From positions 16,318-80,317 of the forward strand of contig ARYC01000375.1 in the NCBI GenBank assembly GCA_000711775.1: 64,000 nt of DNA, read 5' to 3'. The DNA is from Oxytricha trifallax (lineage: Eukaryota > Ciliophora > Spirotrichea > Sporadotrichida > Oxytrichidae). Positions 33,201 to 45,455 of the stretch are shown in pieces (position 1 is the stretch's first letter; each line of letters begins with the position of its first letter). The notes beneath the pieces were generated by a model. The model was not told the DNA's origin. It was given only the letters and a program-made list of their open reading frames with translations, and did no database searches. A program made the position numbers and the translations under genes.

Positions 33201-34364
33201 TACAATTAATTATGAAAAACAATAGCAACAATACCTTGAATCTATTCAGAAAAAAAAAACATATAAACTCCCATAGATCTTTGAAATTCATGAATTGTTA
33301 TTTTAATAATATTCTAATGAACTTAAAGGTATATTTATAGTTATTATTTGTTCAAGTTTTGATATATTTAGTATTTTATCTTGGGGATTCTTCCATCCCT
33401 CTGTAGCTGTCAAAGTCTTATTCATTGCTATTCTTTGACTCACCTTTATTCAGTTTATTATCCTATTTGCCCTTTCTTCTCATCTTCTCTTCATTCTTAT
33501 TATAACCACGGTAGCTAGTGAGTATGACATCGTCGTCATCGTCATCATCTAGTGGTGCCATTTCTTCAGTTATCTACCTATCATTCCCGCTATCATCATT
33601 TGCATTCAAATCACACAATATTTATTTTAATGCAATTTAAAATATATTTGTAGGTAATTTGATTAATAAAAAACATTCTTGGGATTTGATCTTTAAAATT
33701 ACAGTTTGATAGAATACTAAAAATGTTTTTTATATCGGTTAAACCTTGTCTTTGAATTGAGATTTTAATAAATTTATAATTACAAATTTGTTAAGGACTT
33801 TTTATTAAAAATAAAATTCTAAACTCTAATTTATGATTGTTTAATAGCTATTGAGCATATAAAAACAATTATAATGCTTAATCTTTATTCCTATTGAATT
33901 AGTCTATATACAATTTTTATTTAATGAGTATATTTTAATTATATGATTTTTAATTAAATTTGAATAAACTAACTTAAGTAAAAGCAAAGTTTTGCTAATT
34001 TGTTTTCAATTTCATTTTCTAATGTGTTTTTTATGTATAAAAATATCGATAAATTTCTCCAAAAAGCATAGTTAATACTTATTATATTTCTGAGGGTATT
34101 ATTAAGATCACTTACGTCATCAATTATATTTCCATTATCAGATCCAGTTATATCCATAAAGTTATTAGTCAAGTTTGCTTTCTATCTATCTAGTTTCTAC
34201 TGCTGTTTTTACCTATTTGACTGTGCATTTTCATCATCCTCCTCTGATGCAGCTATTTCATCTATTTATCCACCTATTTTATCAATGTGATTGTGAATAT
34301 CTTGCTTGAGCTTGGTAAAGTCATCTTGTGATAACAGACTTAACAAAGCATTCGATCCACTCAT
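27244..34364 (-). CDS. Giant coiled-coil golgin with GRIP-like C-terminus
   Basis: ATG at 34364 (MSGSNALLSLLSQDDFTKLK). An acidic N-terminus includes an Asp run (APLDDDDDDDVILTSYRGY), followed by about 1,800 residues of nearly unbroken Gln/Leu/Glu/Lys heptad coil (33.2 to 27.6 kb). The C-terminal segment reads MFDNIKGTLIQFLKNCPLTD then NNEILLDIVFEMMEFSDNQI, which fits the GRIP pattern (aromatic-x-K-x2-hydrophobic..FL..Leu-rich..F/LS..E) that binds Arl1 at the trans-Golgi. A basic tail (KKGIFGMFKKKEG) follows, with TGA at 27244-27246. Inserts at about 30150-30235, 30795-31130, 33195-33390 and 33625-34110 are IESs or introns. Golgin identity is an inference from length, coil and the GRIP-like end. 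Confidence 0.65.
30795..31130. other. Probable IES in the golgin gene
   Basis: About 335 bp of AT-rich sequence with no coding pattern, between two coiled-coil blocks in the same reading direction. Confidence 0.5.
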
Positions 34365-34506
34365 AATAGTTTTACGCTGCTGCGCATAACTCTGATTTAA
34401 TTATTAATAGAATTTGATCAATGAAATATTATAATACGTTAGCATTAAATTAATGTATATAAAATGGTTTATGATTTTAAAATAAAAGCTATTTATAATA
34501 TATATT
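34365..34506. promoter_or_regulatory. Divergent promoter region between the golgin and RING genes
   Basis: AT-rich interval of 142 bp between a minus-strand start (34364) and a plus-strand start (34507). No specific motif identified. Confidence 0.35.
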
Positions 34507-37032
34507 ATGTTTATCCACGCAATCAGAGTGGCAAGAGCTCAGAGTAACATAGCACGATGGAGACCACCACCTAGGTCAAACTAAACAGTAAGTCATATAA
34601 ATCAACAAATTAATTACAAGAATTTCACATAAAACTTGTAAATAATATAACCAAAAATATCAAATGACTAATATCCAGATCTTAAATAAGTTTTTATTGC
34701 TGTTTTGTTTAGTCTTGTTTATTAAAATAAAATAATTTCTTTAAATTGTAAAATAGTTCTCTTTTGTTTGAATAAGAAGATATTTATGTCATCTACTTTA
34801 TTTAGTGCAATTTTAAATTATTTTCCATCAAAGAAAATCAACTATTTTATATGACTGAGATTATTATTTCTTCTTTAGGTAATAAGAGAAACTTGAAGAT
34901 AATTATAACAATTAATTTATTTAGTCCAAATTGAAATTATATTCAACAAAGAAAATCAACATATTTATATAATTGAGATTATTCTAATTTCTTTAGGTGC
35001 TAAGATAGTTTCTTTAAATTTTTTTTTATAAATTTAAATTATTTCTTGATCAAGAAACTAAAATAAATTTAAAGAATAGTCAATTTACAACCAGCCAACA
35101 TTAAATTTCTATTTATTTTTGATTTAACATGGCTATTAGGAAAAAGAAGAGTGCCGTAATATGGAAAAATATTGTATTCATTGAATCAATTAATTAAAAA
35201 ACAACAGCTTAAATAATTTAAGCTTTTAATGGAGATGTTAATTTTGTATAAAAGTTTAGACGTAGATTACAGAGAAGACAAACAGAAAATACCAGTGTTC
35301 GGACAAGACAACTCTATGGAAGCCAAATAAATCCCTTCGCTTTTAATGAGCAGTATATAAATCACATCTTGAATAGATCTCTCCATAATTAAAATCCAAA
35401 TGGGATAGGTTCAAACAGATTCTTAGGAGTAGACTTGAGTGATATCGAAGAGAGTCCTTCTCGAGCTCAAAGTAACAATGAAAGTAATAATAATACAATA
35501 GCAAATTGGGCTTCAGTATTGAATTATGCCAAACGCAGATCAATCATGCAACGTCAAGTGAAAAGAGATCTTGTTGTAAACATAGTTCTCTTTTTTGCAA
35601 TCCTGATTATAACACTCTTTTCAGTAAAACTTGACACCAAAACTTGTGGATATCAGCATTAATTGTTCTTATCAATTTATACCTTTTTCTATTTGGCCAA
35701 AGTTGGCATCTCTGTGTACTTGATGTTCTTGTCTTATAGAAGATTAGATGTTAAAGCGAGAAAAGTTGCAATGATAAAGATCATTGGTTTTAACTCTATA
35801 TAGGTTATCTTGCTGCTTTATGGAAATGTTTTGTTTTATATGTTCGATATTGAGAAAGAGTGTGGCAAAGATTAATCGGATATATAAAGACTTTCAACTT
35901 TTGTACTTATTATTCTGATAGTGGGATATATCCAATTGACTTATTTACTATTTGCATTCATCTTCCTCATAGCAATGATGATCTAAAAGAAACAACCTCA
36001 GAATTAAGTATAAAATGAAGATGCAAACATCCCTAGAATCCTTAATTTAGACGGGTTATAAATTGACAATACTATATTTAATTCACAAAACCCTCATATC
36101 GATAGAGGAAGTTAAGCTAATCAGTACAAGTTAAGGATGATAGCAGCTAACATTAATTCCTATATCGATAGCTTAGAAAAATAAAAATATAAAATGGACT
36201 TGGATGATATAGAGTAAATTGAGGAATGCGCCATTTGCCTTAACAAATTTGAAAGTAATGAGGATATTGTACTTCTTAAATGTGACAAAAGGCATTCTTT
36301 TCATCCAGATTGTGCGAAAGAGTGGATCAAAATCAAGGCGACTTGCCCACTTTGCAGATAAGAGTTCTAAGACTAGATTGTGAACTTTAAGCCTAACAAT
36401 TCTAATGATAACACTAATAGCTAACAAAATTCATAAAATAGAGGATACAGATCTAATGAAATGCTACTTCAAGCTTAATAATCCTAAGTTATAATATCTT
36501 CTGGTCCTAATCTTGTTAGACCTCCTTAACCAAGCAGGGCTAGAGTGATGGTGATAAATATGATTAATGAAATTGATGAAGATGAAGAAGGTGTAATCAT
36601 TCCATTAGAACCTGATATTCCAGACTAGGTTTAAGGTTTTGATTAAGACCATCAATAAATGAGGTAAATTAGAGGTGGATATGGCAGAAGAACTTAATCA
36701 AATTTTCAAGCAAATTAAAGTAATTAAAATGCTAGCATCATTCAAGTCATAAATACCATTTCCTATCCTGCAAATATTTAATATTTTATACAAATAACAA
36801 CCCTTCGAGATATGATAGTGTCATTATTGAACATCAAAATCAGAATCCTCGATACACTAACTTAAGACCACACGAACCCGCAGACGATAATGATTCTGTG
36901 ATTAATATGAGAAATTTTCACGACCATCTTAGACAATATCCCTTAACTAATCGTAGAAGAAACAGAGAAGTTAGAAGATATAGAAGTTAACAATTGGGAG
37001 ACTAAATTGATCAGAACATGGAAATCGATTGA
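34507..37032 (+). CDS. Multi-pass membrane RING-H2 protein (probable E3 ubiquitin ligase)
   Basis: A short first exon, MFIHAIRVARAQSNIARWRP, ends at a GTAAGT site near 34590. The frame resumes by 35129 (MAIRKKKSAVIWKNIVFIES; this ATG could also be the start). Four hydrophobic segments follow (VVNIVLFFAILIITLF; LFLSIYTFFYLAKVGISVYL; IQVILLLYGNVLFYMF; LIILIVGYIQLTYLLFAFIF). Then comes a RING-H2 domain: ECAICLNKFESNEDIVLLKC, DKRHSFHPDCAKEWIKIKA, TCPLC. The spacing C-x3-H differs slightly from the usual C-x-H. A long Asn/Gln/Arg tail ends EID and TGA at 37030-37032. A 20-bp IES (AAATA) interrupts the tail. It likely ubiquitinates targets at an internal membrane. Confidence 0.8.
34797..34998. repeat. 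Two imperfect direct copies of an ~84-bp unit
   Basis: 34797-34880 and 34916-34998 both start TTTATTTAGT, contain CAAAGAAAATCAAC and GAGATTATT and end TTTCTTTAGGT or CTTCTTTAGGT, with scattered substitutions. They lie in the non-coding insert after the first exon of the RING gene. Each copy ends in a splice-acceptor-like TTTAG. Confidence 0.7.
36777..36796. other. 20-bp IES with AAATA pointer
   Basis: AAATA occurs at 36772-36776 and 36792-36796. Removing 20 bp changes ...SYPANI(shifted) to ...SYPANNNPSRYDSVIIEH, restoring a frame that then runs to the TGA at 37030. No GT..AG borders are present. Confidence 0.7.
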
Positions 37033-37153
37033 ACATTCTTATACAAGTTATGAATCTATCAATCTTATATTTTAGATAAGTTGTCTATAAACGTATAAAT
37101 CTATATTAAGCTCATTCCAAATCTTTAACGTATTTTACTTGAAATTAAAATTC

Positions 37154-40100
37154 TCAATTTTACCATATTTTATAGAATCTTATAGCATATTAAACTGAAT
37201 CATATTAACTCTGATTTTCTTATGTTCTATCGAGAGTGTTGGTGTTATCAAACGAGGTTGAGTATAAGTCTAAATGCATCAAACTTGATTTGTCGTCTCT
37301 TATTTAATTATGTTTGCTATTGTTGCCAATTAGGTTCGATTGATATGAAAAATTTAGGGGCAACTTTATTTCAAAACATTTTTCACATTATAAAATTGAA
37401 GTTTATATAATACCAATTTTTAGCAGCACTGGATATAGGAACGAAATTTTTAGATTAGATTTAGTTATAAAAACTTGTTGCTTCAGTTTGTCCAGATATC
37501 TGTGAGGTCGAATGATCCCTAATATTGCCATTTTTATTAAGAATGACTGATTTAACAGGTGACTCTTGAGTTTTAAGTATATCATTGGCTTGATTAGCTA
37601 CTCTCATTTCATAGTCCACTTCATGGTCTTTTTCTATTAGAAAGCCATAAGCACTTTAATTCTGAGCATTTTCTTGACAATCCTCATCATCTCCATTTAA
37701 GTCTTAAATAAACAAATCATCGTTGTATCTGCTAAGCATATTGTTTTAAGTTTTCTTTGTTGCGTGATGAACTATGATTGATTTACTCAAATGATCTCTA
37801 TTTGCAAAGCTAGCCACTGCTTATGACAACTTTCCAAACTTAGAGATCTTTTTAATCTATGATGTTCCACTAGTATCTGTTAAGTTGCCGTAGGATTTAA
37901 GAATCTGAGTGTTGTCGCTATGAGTGTGATTTAGAGTTAAATGGTTCTAAGTGCCATTCATTATTTGAGAAATTTCGTTTTAGTTGCTATTGTAATCGTC
38001 AAAAGAAAGATCGTGGTGGAGGTTATTGTCGTTTATACCATTTTGAATTTGTTGAGTGTTACTAAGATGAATTTTATTATTTGCAGAGTTAATTGAGAAT
38101 TAAAACCTTAATTTAAAATGGTAAATAGGAAATGGTATATTGTCAATAATTTAATAAATAAATAGTCTTTTTTACTTTTACTCTTAAAATATAGTTCTAA
38201 GCTTTGTTGAGGTTTTAAATGCAGTATTCTAAACTAATAAAATGTTGAAATTAATCTTAAAAACTAAGCAAAAAATGAATATTAATAAAACAATATTATT
38301 TTAATGGCTATTTTAACCTATATTACTTTGGTAGATTTAAGCTGATAAATTCAATCCTTCCTCTTATCTATTTCCAGAAACTCCCTTTTGCATAATTTGC
38401 TAGACTTGACTCTACTTAATTATTCTTATAGGTGTTTACTTGATTCTAATGCCGCTTACCCCGCTCTGCGAAGAATGATTTAAGTTAATCTTCTAAGTAT
38501 GATTAACTGATTAGCTATTATTCTTCCCACTCAGTTGCTGCATAGTTTGATTCATTAACAAGTCATTGTAATCATATTTTGATTTCTGCTGTTATTGAAA
38601 TTGCTAATTTACACTGTTATTGAAGGAACCAACAGTTATTTGGCTCTATTTTACATGACTATTATTATTGAGTTAACTTTAAGGCCTTAAAATTTCTAAT
38701 TTAGATTGAATTAAGTTTGATCGGTCTATCTGATTCTATGAAAGTGTTATGACTTTATCAGGTCTGCCAGTTGAACTAGCATTATTCTGTATTTTGTTTG
38801 AACCACTCTAAGTTGATTTCTTAGATTAATTTGACTATTTAGTGAAATTTCTTAAGGTAGACTTAGCTCTTTTTGAGTTTGCAATAGGCTTAATATTGAA
38901 GTTCTTTTGGATCATATTATGACCGCTTAAGAAATTTTAGTTGTTAGGGTTGAAGAAAATCTGAGATCTTTCATTTTTGCTTTCACCGAATCCCTGTATC
39001 ACATTGCTAGAATCATTCAAGATTTTATAATGCTTATAAAAAATAAAGTAAAATTGAGATATTGAATAATACCCCTAATAGGCTCGAGATGTTTCTTATT
39101 GATGTTAGGACTTTAATCTATTAAACTTATATCATGATGCAATCTTTGATCATCCTAATCTATCCCTTTGTAAGCCCCAACTGAGTAAATACTTTCATCT
39201 TAAATTATAGTCTATTGCTAATCTATTATCAGCTTTTCTTAGCTCAGACTGCTGTGTCCATTTTAGTTTTAGATAAATGAATTGTATGCATGTTGGGATG
39301 TCATGTTTTTATTATTGATGAGGGAAGATTCGTAGCCCGGAACAAAATTATTGCGAGTTTTCTTTAATCTACTTCCTTAACTTTGCCTAGAATTTATTGT
39401 TCCTATGTTAGCTTGATCTGATATCGTAGAAATGGTTTGATATAACTTCACTTAGTCTTAATTAGCGCTTTCAACCGTGGCTTCTCCGGAAATTTTAAAC
39501 TAATTCTAGTTTTTTTGCTGTTGTTAAGTTGAATTTATTTTTATTAAGTTAGTTGGTCCATTAATATTTGAACTATTTAAATCATCTAGCTGATATGTGT
39601 TGTTGTTGGACTACTAGTCGATTATAGGCTTCTTTAAATTGTATCTCTGGCTTATTTTGTCTATTTCTAATTTAGATCTTTGGTTACTTGAACTTTGCAT
39701 TTATAGTCTAATTAAAATATAACTTTATGGCTTAACTCCAGTTGAATAGTTGTTAAAAAACTGCTAGTATTCATCTATAATATTACCTTAACTTGTGACT
39801 TATATCTTATTACTATCACAGTCTTTCAAAATAGATGGCCTGCCTTTGCTTCTTGAAATTGAGATTTGGCTTTATGGATTCTTGATTGCTATTTACTAGA
39901 TGGCTTCGGTGTATCTTTCTCCTGGCATAGATTATTGGTAACTGTCATTGTGCTTGTTGGAAGTATAACCTAGCTTTGACGCCAAAGCCATTCTCATTTG
40001 AGTTTATCTATTAGTTTCAAATTGATTATAAGAATCTAAGCCAGTCTCAAGAGTTTTGTGTGGATTAATTCTGCGTGATTTGGATCTCGCCTTCTTGGAG

Positions 40101-41130
40101 TTGTTATTGAAATTTAATTCAAGAGTTGTCTATTGCTACTGTTATTTTACTCTTGAATTCATGTAAGGACCATTCAAGCCAGGCATTGTTGAGGTAATGC
40201 CTCTCGTGTTTGACATTGATCTTTTTCCTTGAGAAGTGCCTTTACCAACACTTATAGTGTTAAATTGCTAAGCTAAAAGATTCTAATCATACTTCTGTTG
40301 CTATTACTGCCTATTATTCCCTTGTATAATGATATTTCCACTCGTGTTTAAATGGTTACTAAAGTTTTTATTGTCATTTTATTGAATTGTTTGGTAATTT
40401 GAGCTTGACTAATTTCTGTTTTCTTGATATGGGTGAGGAGACATCTCCAGGTTCTTGCTTTAATTCTATTGATAAATGGTTTGCTACTATGAATTAAGTC
40501 TGTTTAAATGATTACTGACTTCACTCAAATTATAAGCATCGCTGATAGTGCTGTTATTATAAATCAAATCAATGTATTGTTGAGCAATTTGTAATTAAAT
40601 TAATTATTAATTTTATTTTAAATCATATTTGAAGAAAGAGAGAAACTGAAATATTTGGATTGATTAAATAAGTGGCTTTTAAATCATTTACAATATGAGA
40701 TGATATAGATAATGTGAGAGAATCAGTGGTATATTTACTCTATAAATACAAAAAATTTATAAGATACCTCAGATTAAATAAAATTTCAATAATATTGCTG
40801 TTAATTGAGGATATTCTTTCGCTGCGATTATTGTCGCTTAGTAGTAGATATTGATCTATCTTGAGCACCTGTTTACAAAAATAATATATAATTTTCTTCT
40901 TCTTGAAGGTTTCAATTAGATTTTTATTTACTTAAATGGATTATTACTTTCTATAAGAAAGGAAAATAAGAAGTGAAATCCCATTTTAATTAATTTAAAC
41001 ATAAATTCATAAAATGAAGAATCTTAATAATATATGCTAAAATATTAACTTACGGGTAAAACATCTCCGAGATGGGTAATTCGTGCGCTGTTATATTACC
41101 AATTTTTTATTGAAATTAATGCGTATTCAT
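37154..41130 (-). CDS. Asn/Ser/Gln-rich protein of unknown function
   Basis: ATG at 41130 (MNTHQFQQKIGNITAHELPI). An intron starting GTAAGT follows near 41052, a short exon lies at about 40795-40870, and then there is a long low-complexity frame (for example QIAQQYIDLIYNNSTISDAY; MPGLNGPYMNSRVKQ; KKARSKSRRINPHKTL; RMALASKLGYTSNKHNDSY). Asn, Ser and Gln dominate, with many TAA/TAG Gln codons. Inserts occur near 38100-38330 and 40600-40790. One frame ends at TGA 37383-37385; a further coding-like stretch (DKSSLMHLDLYSTSF...) continues to TGA 37154-37156, probably after another IES. No domain recognised. Confidence 0.5.
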
Positions 41131-41597
41131 TATTCTTTTGTTTTTATAATACTTGTCTAGTTGTTATAATGCTTTTGATTGTCGTTGTGTGAAACGCTAG
41201 ATGTATTAAAATCCTTTATTATAATTAGAACATAGATTTTTTATTAAGAAAAATAAGTCAAAAATATAAAAAATAAATTGTTTAAATTTCAATAGTTAAT
41301 CCCATTTTACAAACCAATTTGTACAATTAGGTATTTTTAGTTAAATTAATTAATTTTAGAATACATAATTATTTAGATTTTTTTTATATCATAAATAATA
41401 GCTTTATTCTAATTAATTGTTTAACAATAATTCTATTAATTAATAAATCAGGATTTATTATTATTCAATCGCTAAATTATTATAATATTTACTTTCATTT
41501 TTAATATAATTATTTTAGACAAAATTGTTGATACAATTCCACTGCAAAGTAATAATAAATATCATATAAGGAAATAAATAAATTCTCTGAATTATTA
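41131..41597. other. AT-rich intergenic spacer
   Basis: No coding signal in either direction; runs of A/T. Spacer between two minus-strand genes. Confidence 0.4.
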
Positions 41598-42191
41598 TCA
41601 TGACTATTTCTTTTACTGTATAATTTGTTTGAATTACTCAAATAAAGTGCCTAATTATTGTGTCTTTGACCGCATCAACATTTAATAACTGCCCCTCTCT
41701 TCTTCATCAACATACTTTCTCTATTTCTTTACTCCACTAATACTTTCATTTACATTGTTTTAAGTTCTTAATGGAGATAGGTGGGTAATATCACTTTAAT
41801 TTTTGTCTATGGATTTCCTTAAAGATAATTCCAGTTGTCTTTTATTTGAATCTTGCACTGCTTCTAGGTATTTAGAGAATTTTCTCTTGCTCAAATAGTA
41901 ATTGTGGTCGTATTTACCTACAATTTGCTACTCTGAATCTTAGTTAAGATTGTATGACTACTAATTTATATCTGGCAAAGGTTTTATGAACTAATTTTCA
42001 ATGAATTGATTGATTTACTGCTTTAATCTTGGATACTCTTGCAAAGGCTTTAATTTATCACTTGATGCTCTGAATTCTGGTGCCTTCTTGCTCAATTAAT
42101 TTGGTGAAGAATTTGTTGAATTTTGTAAAGTTGTGCTATTTTTAGATTTTACAAGATCTTCGATGTACTTTATTCTTGATTTTTTAGGCAT
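41598..42191 (-). CDS. Small basic protein of unknown function
   Basis: A single uninterrupted minus-strand frame of 197 residues, MPKKSRIKYIEDLVKSKNST to TGA 41598-41600. It is rich in Lys, Ser and Gln, with helical stretches (YPRLKQQINQFIENQFIKPL; KFSKYLEAVQDSNKRQLEL). No known motif. It may extend upstream through an intron, as the codons just before the ATG (TDRG) are also open. Confidence 0.5.
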
Positions 42192-42639
42192 GCCTCTATC
42201 AGTCAATTAATAACCACAAATAATCTAAATTAAAGAAGAAAAATAAACATAATATAATATAGCTTTGATTATGTTCATTTGAGTTTAATACACTTATTAA
42301 TGTTAGAATTTTGCTTATAATTTTTTATATGAAAAGAATTAGTTTTGTAGAGATTTGATTATAATAAACATAATTTTTTTGTATTTTGATCATTTCTTGC
42401 TTAGGAAATGATAAATCATACTTAAAAATTTCAAATATAATTATAAAAAGAAAAATATAAGGATAAGTTCTATATCTCATATTACCAACAATTATCACTA
42501 AAACTTTGAGGATTCTAATATAAAATAATTTATAGAGAAAAAATCCTTTAAACTATTTATGTTATTAATATTCCTTTATCTCATTGTTAGTTTTCTTTAA
42601 AACTTATATTTATTTATTTTTTGTTTAAAATGAGCCAAA
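42192..42639. other. AT-rich spacer
   Basis: No gene seen. It is nominally open on the minus strand only because TGA is absent; composition is not coding-like. Confidence 0.35.
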
Positions 42640-43820
42640 TTTGCTTGCTTAATTAAATTATGTGCTCTGTGTTGATGTAACATTTTCAATTTAGCTATTA
42701 GAGTTTAACTACCTTTCTGTATTTCTTGAGAAGAAGCAAGCTTAGCATTCAACGTCATGCTTTTCCTCAATCTACTCGGTCCCTCTGTGGATATCAGTAT
42801 CAACTTTCTTAGAGTTTAATGAGGTGTTATTGTAGTTTCTTAAAGTTAGCTGTTTGTTTTCAAGTTTTGGCAAAATTGTACTAGGATGTACTTTCTACAA
42901 CTTCTTCAAGCTATAATACAGGGTTTAATATTAATGAACAATAAAAACTGAATTATTATAGCTTTAAATAGCTAGTCATACTCAGTAAGATTATAAGCAG
43001 CAACAGAGTTCAAAGTATCTGGTTAATAATCACCCTCTTAGATAACTTAATCCAAAAATGAAGAAGCAGTGGCTTAAAATATGCTGCTAGCTCCACCTTA
43101 ATTTTTATAATCCAACCTATTTGCGCTGAATGCTTGAAGTTTTTAAGAGAGTCTACTTTTGATTAACTCATTTCTGAAACCATTCCTATTTTAATAATAA
43201 CCAGTCACATTAAAAGGACCTTTTAAGCCATCTTTATCTTTAATGGACTTTTATATAGTAGTATCATTGTTGCTATAATCTTCTTGAAAAAGACTCCTGA
43301 GTAGTTATTTCCTTGGAAAGAGGACCTTCCTCGTACTTGAATGATATAAAGTCGAAAATTAGGATTTCTCTGGTTTACTGAATATATTATTACTTAATTG
43401 TAAATTAGAGCCGACTCTATCTTAAATCAACACTCGAACTTGAAAATCTCTATTTTCACCGCTTAATTCATAGTTTTCTAGTAAATTCATGTGTATATTA
43501 TTTTCATAATTACTTATTCTTTGTGTTTAAGATCCATTATTCATAAAAACAGACTGTGTTTACATTAGGTTCTTTTATTTAGATAAAACTGACCTTAATT
43601 TGTTGAAGTTTTTCACATTTAATTTGTTTAGCTTTTATGATTTCTCTAGTGGGCTCTTGATATATTATGAACTATTTTTGTTTAATGGAGAAGCAATTTG
43701 AGATGACAGAGGATCAATCATTTATAATTAAAGCTGTTTCTATGTCAATATGGAGTTGCAGAAATCGTTGTAGAGATCTATACTCTGGTAAGTGGTGTTT
43801 ACTTTTGATGAAGTATCCAT
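42640..43820 (-). CDS. Asn/Ser/Leu-rich protein of unknown function
   Basis: ATG at 43820 (MDTSSKVNTTYQSIDLYNDF). About 300 residues of mixed polar composition (SPLNKNSSQYIKSPLEKSQK; VKNFNKLRSVLSKQKNLMQ; TASSFLDQVIQEGDYQPD). An insert near 42910-42960 is followed by LPKLENKQLTLRNYNNTSL and GTEQIEEKHDVECQACFF. No TGA ends the gene cleanly; the coding signal fades near 42640. No domain recognised. Confidence 0.45.
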
Positions 43821-44249
43821 TAAAATAAATTATACTATATTCAATTTATTATTTATAAATATTATATTTTTCATTATATCTTCTACCATTAAGATAATTT
43901 ATTAGCACTGTTTTTGTCAATAAGGAAATGTTAACAAATTAAATAATTATACTAAAGCATATTAATTATAACAATAACAGCATAATTATACTAGTAAATC
44001 TATACAGATGAAATATTAAGTAATTTGGATAAATGCAATTAAATTTTTTTAATAAAATTACTTTAATTGCGATCTTAAGTTTGCCTATTTTTATTTATAT
44101 CATTTTTCTTAAAATAATTTTGTTCGAATCTACTTTGATTATAAAAAATCGATTTATGATTAAAATTGAATCTTTTCATCTTTAGTTAATTCCATGGTAA
44201 ATTAATTTTAGTTAATTTCAAAGTTAGTTTCAATTTTCTTGTAGCAAAA
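43821..44249. promoter_or_regulatory. Divergent AT-rich intergenic region
   Basis: Lies between a minus-strand start (43820) and a plus-strand start (44250). No specific element identified. Confidence 0.35.
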
Positions 44250-45373
44250 ATGGAAGAAACGAATGACATAGCTGATCATCAACAAGAAGAGGATCATGTT
44301 ATAGAAAACAATTTAGATGATAATTTAAATAATCAAGAAATTCAATCTGTTGAGATTTCAAAAAATATATCAGACACATCCCATTCTACGAACATTGCTT
44401 AAGAAAAGAAACTTGTCAGCTTTTAAGATAGAATTGGCTTAGAGCTAATTAAACTGTAACAAGAATTTTAAGAATACAAAAAGAAACAAGATATGTCTTT
44501 ACCAGACTTAACTTTTGAGAAATACATGATAATTTCTGAGCAGTCTGTTTAGTAAATCCTAGATTAATTTCGTCTCACTTTCTAAAAAAACAAGATAAAC
44601 GACTAGACGCTAAATTAGATCCTAAAGTTACATTTTAACATTGAGTTTTCTCTAGCTAAAAAAATTATGAATGTGAGGGAGAAGGAGATCTTTTAAAAGT
44701 TCAGAATGGATAACTTGAGATTTTTGTATTGGTTAATCAAGCATTTGCGAAATGGCCATGAGTGGCAGGGTTAAGACTACGAGAATTAAGTTATCAAAAT
44801 GCTCTATGATTATAAATAGGAGCAAAGCACCAGTTATGGTCCCAAGGGTGCTAGAGATATTCTAATATAAAGTCTTTTATTTTTAATTTTAATACTTCTT
44901 ACTTTTATTATGATTGACAGAGTTGATGACGGTGGATTGAATCTATTCAGAGACTAGTTAAATGATTAAATGAAAAGACTATTCATAAAAATATAAACAT
45001 ATTGCAAATAAAAATAAAACACTGCTAAGCTATGCTAAGTTTAGATTTATTTTGTTTTTATTTCCAAACATTTAAAAACCAAAGTAACTTATATTGAAAT
45101 CAGAAGAGGATCGAAAGAGAGAAGGCGAAATAGTAAGTGAAATGATTAAATAAACCAAATACTTGCCAGAAGAAGAGGGTATAAAGTACCACATTATATC
45201 ATAATTATGGTTCAATAAGTGGCTTCAATATACTTTCCAGGAGATTCCAAATATGATCGGAGATACCCAGATTTAATTTATTCTTTTTATACTCGTTCTT
45301 AATTTAAACGCTTAATAATTAAAATTATTGATTGAGGATTAGATGACTACTTTAAAGTTAGAAGATGATAAAA
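44250..45373 (+). CDS. USP15/USP4-type deubiquitinase, N-terminal germline segments (inverted)
   Basis: Starts MEETNDIADHQQEEDHVIEN. An acidic then helical region (LIKHLRNGHEWQGQDYENQV) is followed, after an AT-rich insert (about 44990-45090), by REGEIVSEMIKQTKYLPEEE and YHIISQLWFNKWLQY, the first half of a DUSP domain. A 60-bp insert (about 45276-45337) closes on an ATT repeat to give IGDTQIEDQMTTLKLEDDK. It ends in the 13-base pointer GAAGATGATAAAA (45361-45373), whose other copy begins the minus-strand catalytic part at 49214. Joined, the frame reads ...LKLEDDKTEQEEV then [10 protein letters not shown], completing DUSP. Confidence 0.78.
45361..45373. other. 13-base pointer shared with 49202-49214 (USP)
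   Basis: GAAGATGATAAAA on plus here and on minus at 49214-49202. Both copies are in phase 0 of the USP frame (GAA GAT GAT AAA A), so joining preserves the reading frame. Confidence 0.8.
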
Positions 45374-45455
45374 GCAAAAATCAGCAGAGGTTTAAAAGCT
45401 TTACTCTCACAAAGTAAATGAAAATTGTAAGATATGAATATATTTTGATATGAAT

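Noticed and set aside
37222-37410. Plus-strand ORF beginning MFYRECWCYQ
   Set aside because: Cys/Leu-rich with no intron or IES logic. The minus strand here reads as a plausible tail of the Asn/Ser-rich gene.
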